Source of the DNA: an uncultured Limnohabitans sp.
GTDB taxonomy: Bacteria; Pseudomonadota; Gammaproteobacteria; Burkholderiales; Burkholderiaceae_C
NCBI RefSeq assembly: GCF_937889215.1
Contig: NZ_CALBEX010000439.1
Coordinates: 1-5,908 of the forward strand
Length of the DNA: 5,908 bases
Direction: 5' to 3'
How positions within the stretch are numbered: the first letter of the stretch is position 1; every line of letters starts with the position of its first letter. Positions 1 to 5,905 of this stretch are shown one piece after another. The notes under the pieces were generated by a model. That model was not told where the DNA came from. It saw nothing but the letters and a program-made list of their open reading frames with translations, and did no database searches. Position numbers and translations under genes: made by a program.

Positions 1-564
1 CAGCTGCTCAAAGACCTGGGGGCCAACATCGAAACCGGCGCATCGCCCTCACCCGAAGCCTTGACCATTGTGGCCCCGCTGGGTTTTGACATCACCACCG
101 TGGCCGTGGTCGAGCGCCTGGACCCGGCCCGCACCGTGGGCATCGACATGCTGTTTGAGGACGCTTCCACCAAGCGCCGCGTGCTGGCCACCAACCCGGC
201 CACGCGCATCGACATGCGCAATGCGGCCCATGCCTTGTTTGCGCGTGACGGCAAGGCCGTGTCGGTGATCCGTGACAGTGGTGGTTTTGTCACGCAACGT
301 GTGGTGGCGTGCATCGTCAACATCGCGTCCGACATGTGCCAGCAACGCATCTGCAGCCCACAAGACCTGGAAACCGCCGTTACCTTGGGCCTGGCCTACC
401 CCATGGGACCCTTGGCTATGGGCAACCGCTTGGGACCTGACAGCATTTTGGAAGTGCTGTTTAACCTTCAAACGGTTTATGGCGACCCCCGTTATCGCCC
501 CAGCCCTTGGCTGCGCCGCCGTGGTGCGATAGGCCTGTCGCTGATGCACACGGAAGAACAATGA
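1..564 (+). CDS. 3-hydroxyacyl-CoA dehydrogenase, C-terminal part (partial, 5' end outside window)
   Basis: The reading frame is open from base 1 to a TGA at 562-564, giving 187 residues with no start in view, so the N-terminal NAD-binding domain lies upstream. The fragment holds the end of a two-domain PaaH-type enzyme, which oxidises 3-hydroxyacyl-CoA to 3-ketoacyl-CoA with NAD+ in the cytoplasm. Seen directly: a linker containing STKRRVLATNPATR (residues 56-69), the helical-domain signature SGGFVTQRVV (93-102), YPMGPLAMGNRLG (133-145) and a C-terminal DPRYRPSPWLRRR (162-174). The last two resemble the second dehydrogenase domain of PaaH-like proteins of about 500 residues. An internal TTG at 61 is not a real start, because the family-like sequence continues above it. 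The catalytic His/Glu pair cannot be inspected. The next gene begins 46 bases downstream in the same direction, consistent with one transcript. Whether the substrate is a phenylacetate intermediate or a general fatty acyl-CoA cannot be told from this part. Confidence 0.86.
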   Translation, partial: QLLKDLGANIETGASPSPEALTIVAPLGFDITTVAVVERLDPARTVGIDMLFEDASTKRRVLATNPATRIDMRNAAHALFARDGKAVSVIRDSGGFVTQRVVACIVNIASDMCQQRICSPQDLETAVTLGLAYPMGPLAMGNRLGPDSILEVLFNLQTVYGDPRYRPSPWLRRRGAIGLSLMHTEEQ

Positions 565-610
565 CTTTGCGGGACAGATCTTCAGCTCTGCCCCCATCTG
601 ATTTAAAAAT

Positions 611-1390
611 ATGACCGCCCAACTGCTCAGCACCAGCGAAGGCCGGACCTTGGTCCTGACCCTCAGCAACCCAGAGTTTCGCAACGCCCTGGGCCCCGAG
701 ATGTACGCCGCAGGTGTGGAGGCCCTGAGCGTGGCCGAATCCAGCGCCGATGTGCGCAGCGTGGTGATCACCGGAGCGAATGGCATCTTCAGCGCAGGCG
801 GCAATTTGCAGCGTTTGCAAAACAACCGCCAGCAGCCGCCTGAACACCAGGCTCAAAGCATTGAAGGCCTGCACAACTGGATCGAAGCGATCCGCACCTT
901 TCCCAAACCAGTGATCGCCGCTGTCGAAGGGCCTGCAGCCGGTGCCGGTTTCTCGTTGGCTTTAGCCTGCGACATGATCGTGGCCGCGCGCAACAGCGTT
1001 TTCGTGATGGCTTACAGCTCCATTGCCCTCTCGCCCGATGGCGGCGGCAGCTGGAGTTTGTCGCGTGCTGTGCCGCGCCAATTGGCCACCGAACTCCTGA
1101 TGTGCGGCGAGCGCATTGGGGCGGAGCGCCTGCAACAACTGGGCGTGGTCAACCGCTTGACCGATGCGGGCCAAGCCCTGCAACACGCCTTGGACTGGTG
1201 CGAACAACTCAACACCCGCGCGCCCAATGCCTTGACCAGCATCAAAGATTTGCTGAACGATGCCGACGGCAGCAGCCTCAATGCCCAACTGGCACGCGAG
1301 CGGGATCACTTTGTCAAAAACCTGCACCACCCCAACGCGGGCGTCGGCATTTCCGCTTTTTTAAACAAGCAAAAACCCGAATACGAATGA
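611..1390 (+). CDS. PaaG-like enoyl-CoA hydratase/isomerase family protein (possible oxepin-CoA hydrolase alternative type)
   Basis: This is a 259-residue crotonase-fold protein of normal family length. The oxyanion-hole segment FSAGGNL is at residues 60-66, and the second part of the hole lies in VEGPAAGAGFSLALACD (105-121). Aligned by eye to rat enoyl-CoA hydratase, the two catalytic glutamates are absent: Glu144 becomes Ser115 and Glu164 becomes Tyr135. The SPDGGGSW motif (141-148) instead supplies Asp143, matching the active-site Asp of E. coli PaaG (KFVMAFSKLGLIPDCGGTW). A double-bond isomerase or ring-opening role is therefore better supported than classical hydration. Closely similar Burkholderiales proteins are, as I recall, labelled oxepin-CoA hydrolase, alternative type. 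That would fit aerobic phenylacetate degradation but is not proven here. The ATG at 611 is the only reasonable start, since an in-frame TGA lies at 599-601 and no other start codon intervenes. The ribosome binding site is poor. The C-terminus (ERDHFVKNLHHPNAGVGISA, 230-249) is the usual trimerisation/lid helix region. Confidence 0.9.
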   Translation: MTAQLLSTSEGRTLVLTLSNPEFRNALGPEMYAAGVEALSVAESSADVRSVVITGANGIFSAGGNLQRLQNNRQQPPEHQAQSIEGLHNWIEAIRTFPKPVIAAVEGPAAGAGFSLALACDMIVAARNSVFVMAYSSIALSPDGGGSWSLSRAVPRQLATELLMCGERIGAERLQQLGVVNRLTDAGQALQHALDWCEQLNTRAPNALTSIKDLLNDADGSSLNAQLARERDHFVKNLHHPNAGVGISAFLNKQKPEYE

Positions 1391-1435
1391 TGCGGCTGGT
1401 CCCCCAGGCGACAAAAATCTGATTCACAGTCACTC

Positions 1436-1441
1436 AAAGGA
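1436..1441 (+). promoter_or_regulatory. Ribosome binding site of the Crp/Fnr-family gene
   Basis: AAAGGA lies six bases before the ATG at 1448. It decides the start, because the next in-frame Met (codon 8, at 1469) has no purine-rich stretch at the right distance. It is clearly better than the sites before the two flanking genes at 611 and 2232. Confidence 0.7.
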
Positions 1442-1447
1442 CAGAAC

Positions 1448-2167
1448 ATGGACGAGCCCATTCTGACAATGGAGGAAAGAGAGTCGATCAACAACGGTCG
1501 TTGGTTCTCAAGTCTTTCACCTTCACTACGACACGACATACTTCGATGCGCTTACGTCAAACGTCACAAGGACGGCGATATGCTCGCTGCACGGGGAGAT
1601 CCACCCGAGCAGTGGATCGCCTGTGCCAAGGGCGCGGTGCGCGTGAGCTCGACCTCGGTGTCGGGCAAACAGATCACCTTGACCTATGTGGAGCCAGGCA
1701 TTTGGTTTGGCGATGTGTCGATCTTCGACGGAGACCGGCGCACGCACGACTGCTATGCACACGGCGACACGACCACGCTGAACGTGGCCAAGGCCGACTT
1801 CAAAAAAATTCTCTCCCAGCACGTCGAGTTTTACGAAGCCATGCTGCGCCTGCATGCACGGCGCATTCGCCAACTGTATGGTTTGGTGGAAGACCTCAAC
1901 ACCTTGCCTTTGCGGGCACGGCTGGCCAAACAACTCAACCACTTGCTGCGCAGCTACGGCACGCCCAGTTTGTCGGACGCCAAAGCGATCCGCATCAGCT
2001 TGCAACTGGCGCAGGAAGAGCTGGCGCAATTGCTGGGTGCTTCTCGCCAACGCGTGAACCAAGAACTCAAGCAAATGGAGCGCGAGCAAATCATCCGCAT
2101 CGAGCCGGGCGGCCTGGTGGTGCTGGACCGCGACGCACTGCTGCTGATCGTGAACGCGGACCACTGA
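1448..2167 (+). CDS. Crp/Fnr-family transcriptional regulator
   Basis: A 239-residue cytoplasmic DNA-binding protein with the standard two-domain plan. The cyclic-nucleotide-binding beta-roll spans about residues 25-125, the dimerisation helix about 126-150 (EFYEAMLRLHARRIRQLYG), and the winged helix-turn-helix about 155-232. The HTH core is LAQEELAQLLGASRQRVNQE (187-206), which lines up with E. coli CRP. In the ligand pocket, the CRP stretch with Glu72, Arg82 and Ser83 corresponds to Asp89, Arg98 and Thr99 (GDVSIFDGDRRTH), one residue shorter. cAMP binding is therefore possible but not assured. The N-terminal four-cysteine iron-sulfur motif of FNR is absent; the only cysteines are 34, 59 and 102. 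In the recognition helix, CRP Arg180/Glu181/Arg185 become Arg200/Gln201/Gln205, so the operator probably differs from the CRP consensus. It sits between acyl-CoA genes on the same strand with a 57-base gap upstream and 64 downstream, suggesting local control of the cluster. Ligand and targets are unknown. Confidence 0.93.
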   Translation: MDEPILTMEERESINNGRWFSSLSPSLRHDILRCAYVKRHKDGDMLAARGDPPEQWIACAKGAVRVSSTSVSGKQITLTYVEPGIWFGDVSIFDGDRRTHDCYAHGDTTTLNVAKADFKKILSQHVEFYEAMLRLHARRIRQLYGLVEDLNTLPLRARLAKQLNHLLRSYGTPSLSDAKAIRISLQLAQEELAQLLGASRQRVNQELKQMEREQIIRIEPGGLVVLDRDALLLIVNADH

Positions 2168-2186
2168 CGCGCCACATTTCCACCCT

Positions 2187-2207
2187 GTCGCCGCTCACTG
2201 CGGCGAC
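2187..2207 (+). other. GC-rich stem-loop between the regulator and the phosphotransferase gene
   Basis: GTCGCCGC (2187-2194) and GCGGCGAC (2200-2207) form a perfect 8-base-pair stem with a 5-base loop. It starts 20 bases after the regulator's stop and ends 24 bases before the next ATG. The nearest T run (TTTT, 2214-2217) is short and separated from the stem by six bases, so it is a poor intrinsic terminator. It could instead stabilise an mRNA end, cause partial attenuation, or act as an operator. The structure is seen; its role is inferred. Confidence 0.4.
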
Positions 2208-2231
2208 CACTGATTTTCGACGGGTCAACCC

Positions 2232-3317
2232 ATGAGTGCTTTTGATCATTTTGTGGGGACCCGGCCTGTCACCGGCACCCACGCCTTCGACATTCCAGCC
2301 CTGGAGGCCTGGCTCAGCGCCAAACTCCCCGGTTTTGCAGGCCCCTTGAGCGTGGAAATGTTCAAGGGCGGGCAATCCAACCCCACCTACAAGCTCATCA
2401 CGCCCACTTGCCAATACGTGATGCGGGCCAAGCCCGGTCCCGTGGCCAAACTGCTGCCCTCGGCCCATGCCATCGAGCGCGAGTTTGCGGTCATGAAAGG
2501 CCTGTACGGCACCGACGTGCCCGTGGCCCAAATGCATGTGCTGTGCGACGACGAATCGGTCATTGGGCGTGCGTTTTACGTCATGGAGTTCGTGCAAGGC
2601 CGCGTGCTTTGGGACCAGTCCCTGCCCGGCATGACACCCGCCGAGCGCGGCGCGATCTACGACGAAATGAACCGTGTGCTGGCCGCGCTGCACAAGGTCG
2701 ATGTGGCCAAGCAAGGTCTGTCCAGCTACGGCAAACCGGGCAACTACATTGAGCGCCAAATTGGCCGCTGGAGCAAACAGTACGCGGCGTCTGTCACCCA
2801 GCCCATTCCCGAGATGGACCAGTTGATCGAGTGGCTGCCGAAAAACATCCCGGACAGCGCCAAAGACGAATCCATGGTCGGCGTCGTGCATGGCGACTAC
2901 CGCCTGGACAACCTTATGTTCCACCCCACCGAAGCCCGGGTGATGGCCGTACTGGATTGGGAACTGTCCACGCTGGGTCACCCGCTGGCCGACTTCAGCT
3001 ACCACTGCATGGCCTGGCACATCAAACCGGGCACCTTCAGGGGCATCGGTGGTCTTGATTTCGCGGCGCTCGGCATCCCATCTGAGGCCGAATACATCCG
3101 CCGCTATTGCGAGCGCACCGGTTTCACCACACCCGAGGTTTTGGCCAAAGACTGGAACTTTTACCTCGCCTACAACATGTTCCGCATCGCCGCGATCTTG
3201 CAAGGCATTGCCAAACGCGTCGAAGACGGCACTGCGTCCAGCGATCAAGCCAAATCCTCCGGTGCCGGTGCGCGCCCGATGGCCGAGTTGGCCTGGCAGT
3301 TCGCTTGCAAAGCCTGA
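2232..3317 (+). CDS. APH-fold phosphotransferase, ACAD10/11 kinase-domain type (LvaA-like)
   Basis: A 361-residue soluble protein of the aminoglycoside phosphotransferase/choline kinase fold, full length for the family. Seen: a nucleotide-loop region FKGGQSNPTYKL (44-55), the strand YVMRAKPGP (62-70), a hinge-like FYVMEFVQGRVLW (115-127), the catalytic loop HGDYRLDN (220-227; base Asp222, metal-binding Asn227) and the metal-binding VLDWELSTLGHPLADF (240-255; Asp242). DWE-STLGHPLAD is typical of the subgroup that accompanies acyl-CoA dehydrogenases rather than of antibiotic-resistance enzymes. In animals this domain is fused to the dehydrogenase in ACAD10/ACAD11. In Pseudomonas putida the separate kinase LvaA, with LvaB, phosphorylates 4-hydroxyvaleryl-CoA. 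Here the dehydrogenase gene follows after 40 bases, so phosphorylation of a hydroxyacyl-CoA is the leading inference; the substrate is not shown. The ATG at 2232 has only a weak GACGGG-like site upstream, but no better in-frame start exists. Automated labels such as aminoglycoside phosphotransferase would be misleading. Confidence 0.92.
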   Translation: MSAFDHFVGTRPVTGTHAFDIPALEAWLSAKLPGFAGPLSVEMFKGGQSNPTYKLITPTCQYVMRAKPGPVAKLLPSAHAIEREFAVMKGLYGTDVPVAQMHVLCDDESVIGRAFYVMEFVQGRVLWDQSLPGMTPAERGAIYDEMNRVLAALHKVDVAKQGLSSYGKPGNYIERQIGRWSKQYAASVTQPIPEMDQLIEWLPKNIPDSAKDESMVGVVHGDYRLDNLMFHPTEARVMAVLDWELSTLGHPLADFSYHCMAWHIKPGTFRGIGGLDFAALGIPSEAEYIRRYCERTGFTTPEVLAKDWNFYLAYNMFRIAAILQGIAKRVEDGTASSDQAKSSGAGARPMAELAWQFACKA

Positions 3318-3344
3318 CACCCCCTTTTTACGACCCATCACTTC

Positions 3345-3350
3345 AAGGAG
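3345..3350 (+). promoter_or_regulatory. Ribosome binding site of the acyl-CoA dehydrogenase gene
   Basis: AAGGAG lies seven bases before the ATG at 3358, a near-ideal Shine-Dalgarno sequence and the strongest in the window. It fixes the start and suggests the dehydrogenase is made at higher level than the kinase translated from the same message. Confidence 0.75.
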
Positions 3351-3357
3351 ATAGACC

Positions 3358-4617
3358 ATGGATTTTGAATACACCCCCAAGGTCAAAGACATGCAGGCCC
3401 GTTTGTTGGCCTTCATGGACGAGCACATTTACCCCAACGAGGCGAGATTCTTCGAAGAGATTGCCGAAAACCGCGCCAAAGGCAACGCCTGGGTGCCCAC
3501 CAAAATCGTCGAGGAACTCAAGCCCAAGGCCTTGGCCGCCGGTTTGTGGAACCTGTTCTTGCCCAAGTCGACACGCGCACCGCAAGGCCTGTCCAACCTC
3601 GAATACGCACCCCTGTGCGAGATCATGGGCCGCGTACCCTTTGCAGCCGAAATTTTCAACTGCTCAGCGCCCGACACCGGCAACATGGAAACGCTGGAAC
3701 GCTATGCCAGCGAAACCCTCAAAGACGAATGGTTGGAGCCTTTGCTGCGCGGTGAAATCCGCTCGGCCTTCTTGATGACCGAGCCCGATGTGGCCTCGTC
3801 CGACGCCACCAACATCGAATGCGAGATCCGCCGCGACGGCGACGAATATGTCATCAACGGCCGCAAATGGTGGTCGTCCGGCGCGGGCGACCCACGCTGC
3901 GCGATCTACATCGTCATGGGCAAGACCAACCCCGATGCCGGTCGCCACGAACAACAATCCATGATCGTGGTGCCCGCCAATACCCCCGGCATCACCGTGG
4001 TGCGCGCCTTGTCGGTGTTTGGTTACGACGACGCGCCGCACGGCCACATGGAAGTGTTGCTCAAAAACGTGCGTGTGCCGGCCGAAAACATTTTGCTGGG
4101 CGAAGGCCGTGGCTTTGAAATCGCACAAGGCCGCTTGGGCCCTGGCCGCATCCACCACTGCATGCGCACCATCGGCATTGCCGAGCGCGCCCTGGAGCTG
4201 ATGTGCAAACGACTGAACGAGCGCGTGGCCTTTGGCCGCGAAGTGGCCCGCCAGACCGTGTGGCAAGAGCGCATTGCCGAATCGCGCTGCATGATCGAGC
4301 AAGCCCGCCTGCTGACCCTCAAAGCGGCTCACATGATGGACACCGTGGGCAACAAGGTCGCCAAGGCCGAAATCGCGATGATCAAGATCGTGGCCCCCAA
4401 CATGGCTTGCCAGATCATCGACTGGGCCATTCAGGCCCACGGTGGTGGCGGTGTGTCGCAAGACTTCCCGCTGGCCTATGCCTACGCCCACCAGCGCACC
4501 CTGCGCCTGGCCGATGGTCCAGACGAAGTGCACCGCAATTCGCTGGCCAAACTGGAACTGGCCAAGCAATTGGCGCTGCCCGGCGAACTCGGCATGCCCG
4601 TCACGCGCGGCAGCTGA
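3358..4617 (+). CDS. Acyl-CoA dehydrogenase family protein, ACAD10/11 type (LvaC-like)
   Basis: A 419-residue FAD-dependent enzyme of the usual length. The helical N-terminal domain spans about residues 1-130. The beta domain (about 135-240) has the flavin-binding motif [16 protein letters not shown] (138-153) and [12 protein letters not shown] (170-181). The C-terminal helical domain (about 250-410) contains [13 protein letters not shown] (258-270), [11 protein letters not shown] (289-299), the FAD-contacting [12 protein letters not shown] (358-369) and [19 protein letters not shown] (383-401). At the place of the MCAD catalytic base Glu376 the protein carries Asp386, by eye alignment of YEGT with ADGP. 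This ADGPDEVH variant is characteristic of the ACAD10/11 subgroup. Family members remove the alpha hydrogen of acyl-CoA. In P. putida, LvaC acts on 4-phosphovaleryl-CoA made by LvaA, and together with the preceding kinase gene that is the favoured model here. An ordinary medium- or long-chain acyl-CoA dehydrogenase is the alternative. It is the last gene of the run and is followed 17 bases later by a strong terminator. Confidence 0.95.
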   Translation: MDFEYTPKVKDMQARLLAFMDEHIYPNEARFFEEIAENRAKGNAWVPTKIVEELKPKALAAGLWNLFLPKSTRAPQGLSNLEYAPLCEIMGRVPFAAEIFNCSAPDTGNMETLERYASETLKDEWLEPLLRGEIRSAFLMTEPDVASSDATNIECEIRRDGDEYVINGRKWWSSGAGDPRCAIYIVMGKTNPDAGRHEQQSMIVVPANTPGITVVRALSVFGYDDAPHGHMEVLLKNVRVPAENILLGEGRGFEIAQGRLGPGRIHHCMRTIGIAERALELMCKRLNERVAFGREVARQTVWQERIAESRCMIEQARLLTLKAAHMMDTVGNKVAKAEIAMIKIVAPNMACQIIDWAIQAHGGGGVSQDFPLAYAYAHQRTLRLADGPDEVHRNSLAKLELAKQLALPGELGMPVTRGS

Positions 4618-4634
4618 TCGGTCCCGTGCATCCC

Positions 4635-4674
4635 AACTCAGCAGCGTCTTTGATGGCGCTGCTGAGTTTCGTTT
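4635..4674 (+). terminator. Intrinsic (Rho-independent) terminator after the acyl-CoA dehydrogenase gene
   Basis: AACTCAGCAGCG (4635-4646) pairs perfectly with CGCTGCTGAGTT (4657-4668), a 12-base-pair stem with a 10-base loop. A further U-G and C-G pair can close inside the loop. TTTCGTTT follows directly at 4667-4674. It starts 17 bases after the stop at 4617. The opposite side of the stem is not T-rich on the minus strand, so it should work mainly for the plus-strand transcript and not for the converging hslO. Confidence 0.85.
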
Positions 4675-4800
4675 GGGGATGGGTCCGCAACTGGTTGGTC
4701 ACGAATAAGCTCTGCAGAGCGTAGCCTGAAGAGCTGACCGTAGGGCCTTTAAGAGTTTTGACCTCTAAGCATCGCGAAGCCACATTTTCGGAACGTTGCG

Positions 4801-4836
4801 GTAGGCATTGTCGGACCTGAAGGCGCCGACCTACAA
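4801..4836. repeat. Possible REP-like palindromic element
   Basis: GTCGG (4810-4814) and CCGAC (4826-4830) form a 5-base stem. They are flanked by GTAG (4801-4804) and CTAC (4831-4834), which can pair across a small bulge. The edge pattern TGTCGG ... CCGACCTACA resembles interspersed palindromes that I recall from intergenic regions of betaproteobacteria and other proteobacteria. Only one copy is in the window, so its repeat nature is not demonstrated here. Confidence 0.3.
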
Positions 4837-4918
4837 CAGACACAAGATCGGGCTGCTCCACTCGGCTCGCCACTTCATTAGCCTCGGCCTCACTGCCTCA
4901 CAGGACTCAGCAGGGCGC

Positions 4919-5905
4919 TCAGTGCACCGAGCCAGCGGGCAAATCGGGTGGCAAGCCGGTGAACAAGCCGGCCGCATCTACCGGGTCAAACCGGTATTGC
5001 GCACCGCAAAAATCACAACCCACTTCCACCTGCCCTTGCTCGGCGATGATGCCTTCCACCTCTTCGGTGCCCAGGCTGCGGATCATGTTGCCCACACGCT
5101 CGCGGTTGCAGCGGCAGGCAAAGCGCGGGCCGTTGTCGCCCATGAAGGGTTCAAACCGGGCCAGCGGCTCTTCCCAATACAAGCGGTGCAGAATCGTTTC
5201 GGCGTCCAAGCCCAGCAGCTCCTCACGCTTGATGCTTTTGGTCAAGATGGAGATGCGGCTGAAATCTTCGCTTTGGCCCAGCACAGATTCACGCATGAGT
5301 GAATCGGTTTTACCCGCCAAATTCCCCTCGCCTTCAATGGGCAGGCGCTGAATCAGCAAGCCCGCTGCCACCTTGTCATCGGCCGCCAGCACCAGCACGG
5401 TGTCCAGCTGCTCGGACTGCAGCATGTAATGCTCCAGCACCTCGCTGATGTTCTCCAGCTTTTCACCCCGGTCGCCAAACAGCGGCACCACGCCTTGGTA
5501 AGGCTGCTGGCCGGGCAAGCGGTCTTGCGGGTCTAGGGTAATGGCACAACGCCCTTCATTGTTCACGTTCACCATTTGGCTCAGGGTGGCGTCGTCGGCC
5601 ACCTCGCCCACCTGGGTGCAGGTGGCGCGCAGGCTCAAATCCGGTTGCACCTCGACCACGCCGAGCTTGACCGGGCCGTCGCCAAAAATCTGCAGCACCA
5701 ACGCGCCGTTGAACTTGATGTTGCCCTGCATCAGCACGCCCGCCGCGGCCATCTCGCCCAGCAACTGGCGCACGGGCGCAGGGTATGCACCGGTTTCGGA
5801 ATTGGCAGCACGCCGCGCCAGGATGTCTTGCCAGGCATCGGTCAGGCGCACCAGCATGCCGCGAACCGGCAGGCCTTCGAAAATGAATTTATGGAGTTCG
5901 GACAA
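4919..5905 (-). CDS. hslO: Hsp33 family redox-regulated molecular chaperone HslO
   Basis: A 328-residue cytoplasmic holdase that is inactive when reduced and zinc-bound, and is activated by oxidation and unfolding to protect proteins from bleach or peroxide stress. The zinc site is complete: Cys264-x-Cys266, then 30 residues, then Cys297-x-x-Cys300 (CRC ... CDFC), the same spacing as E. coli Hsp33. Other family marks are LHKFIFEGLPVRGMLVRL (4-21), LMQGNIKFNGALVLQIFGDGP (58-78), YQGVV (136-140), YMLQSEQL (160-167), the linker segment RLYWEEP (241-247) and a C-terminal VH. It is about 36 residues longer than the 292-residue E. coli protein, mainly through insertions near 31-42 and 190-212. The start shown is a TTG at 5903-5905, giving MSELHKF, the N-terminus usual for Burkholderiales homologues. 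Only three bases upstream are visible, so no ribosome site can be checked and a start outside the window is possible. It converges on the acyl-CoA block and is probably independently expressed. Confidence 0.94.
   Translation of the reverse strand: MSELHKFIFEGLPVRGMLVRLTDAWQDILARRAANSETGAYPAPVRQLLGEMAAAGVLMQGNIKFNGALVLQIFGDGPVKLGVVEVQPDLSLRATCTQVGEVADDATLSQMVNVNNEGRCAITLDPQDRLPGQQPYQGVVPLFGDRGEKLENISEVLEHYMLQSEQLDTVLVLAADDKVAAGLLIQRLPIEGEGNLAGKTDSLMRESVLGQSEDFSRISILTKSIKREELLGLDAETILHRLYWEEPLARFEPFMGDNGPRFACRCNRERVGNMIRSLGTEEVEGIIAEQGQVEVGCDFCGAQYRFDPVDAAGLFTGLPPDLPAGSVH

Larger units (their letters stand above)
4618..4918. other. Intergenic region between convergent genes, no gene seen
   Basis: This 301-base stretch separates the 3' ends of the acyl-CoA dehydrogenase and hslO genes. 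It holds the intrinsic terminator (4635-4674), a perfect 12-base palindrome GCTCTGCAGAGC (4709-4720), an imperfect REP-like inverted repeat (4801-4836) and short direct repeats of GCCTCAC around 4887-4901. Reading frames that cross it run straight through the terminator hairpin or into the antisense of hslO, and resemble no family I know. No tRNA, promoter-like pair of boxes or mobile-element end is convincing. Confidence 0.6.

Noticed and set aside
49..825. A 258-codon minus-strand open frame spanning the dehydrogenase and crotonase genes.
   Set aside because: It is antisense to two well-supported genes and has no recognisable domain.
1419..1436. A CRP/FNR-like operator in TGATTCACAGTCACTCAA just before the regulator gene.
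   Set aside because: Only the outer TGA and TCA are symmetric. The spacing and inner bases do not fit the TGTGA-N6-TCACA or TTGAT-N4-ATCAA consensus.
2232..3317. Aminoglycoside resistance as the role of the APH-fold gene.
   Set aside because: The DWE-STLGHPLAD pattern and the adjacent acyl-CoA dehydrogenase point to the ACAD10/11-associated metabolic subgroup. No resistance or mobile context is present.
2091..3428. A 445-codon open frame on the minus strand opposite the phosphotransferase gene.
   Set aside because: It runs antisense to a gene with clear catalytic motifs, matches no family I recognise, and spans two genes and the gap between them. Such long antisense frames are common in GC-rich coding DNA.
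3664..4569. A 301-codon minus-strand open frame opposite the acyl-CoA dehydrogenase.
   Set aside because: Its His/Gly/Val-rich composition mirrors the sense codons, and the sense strand has full family motifs.
4709..4720. The perfect palindrome GCTCTGCAGAGC as an attachment or operator site.
   Set aside because: It has no spacer, no second copy in the window and no nearby integrase or divergent promoter; it is noted only as part of the intergenic region.
4601..4873. A 90-codon minus-strand frame with a GTG start in the convergent gap.
   Set aside because: It passes through the terminator hairpin and into the 3' end of the dehydrogenase gene, shows no ribosome site or family resemblance, and is more likely chance.
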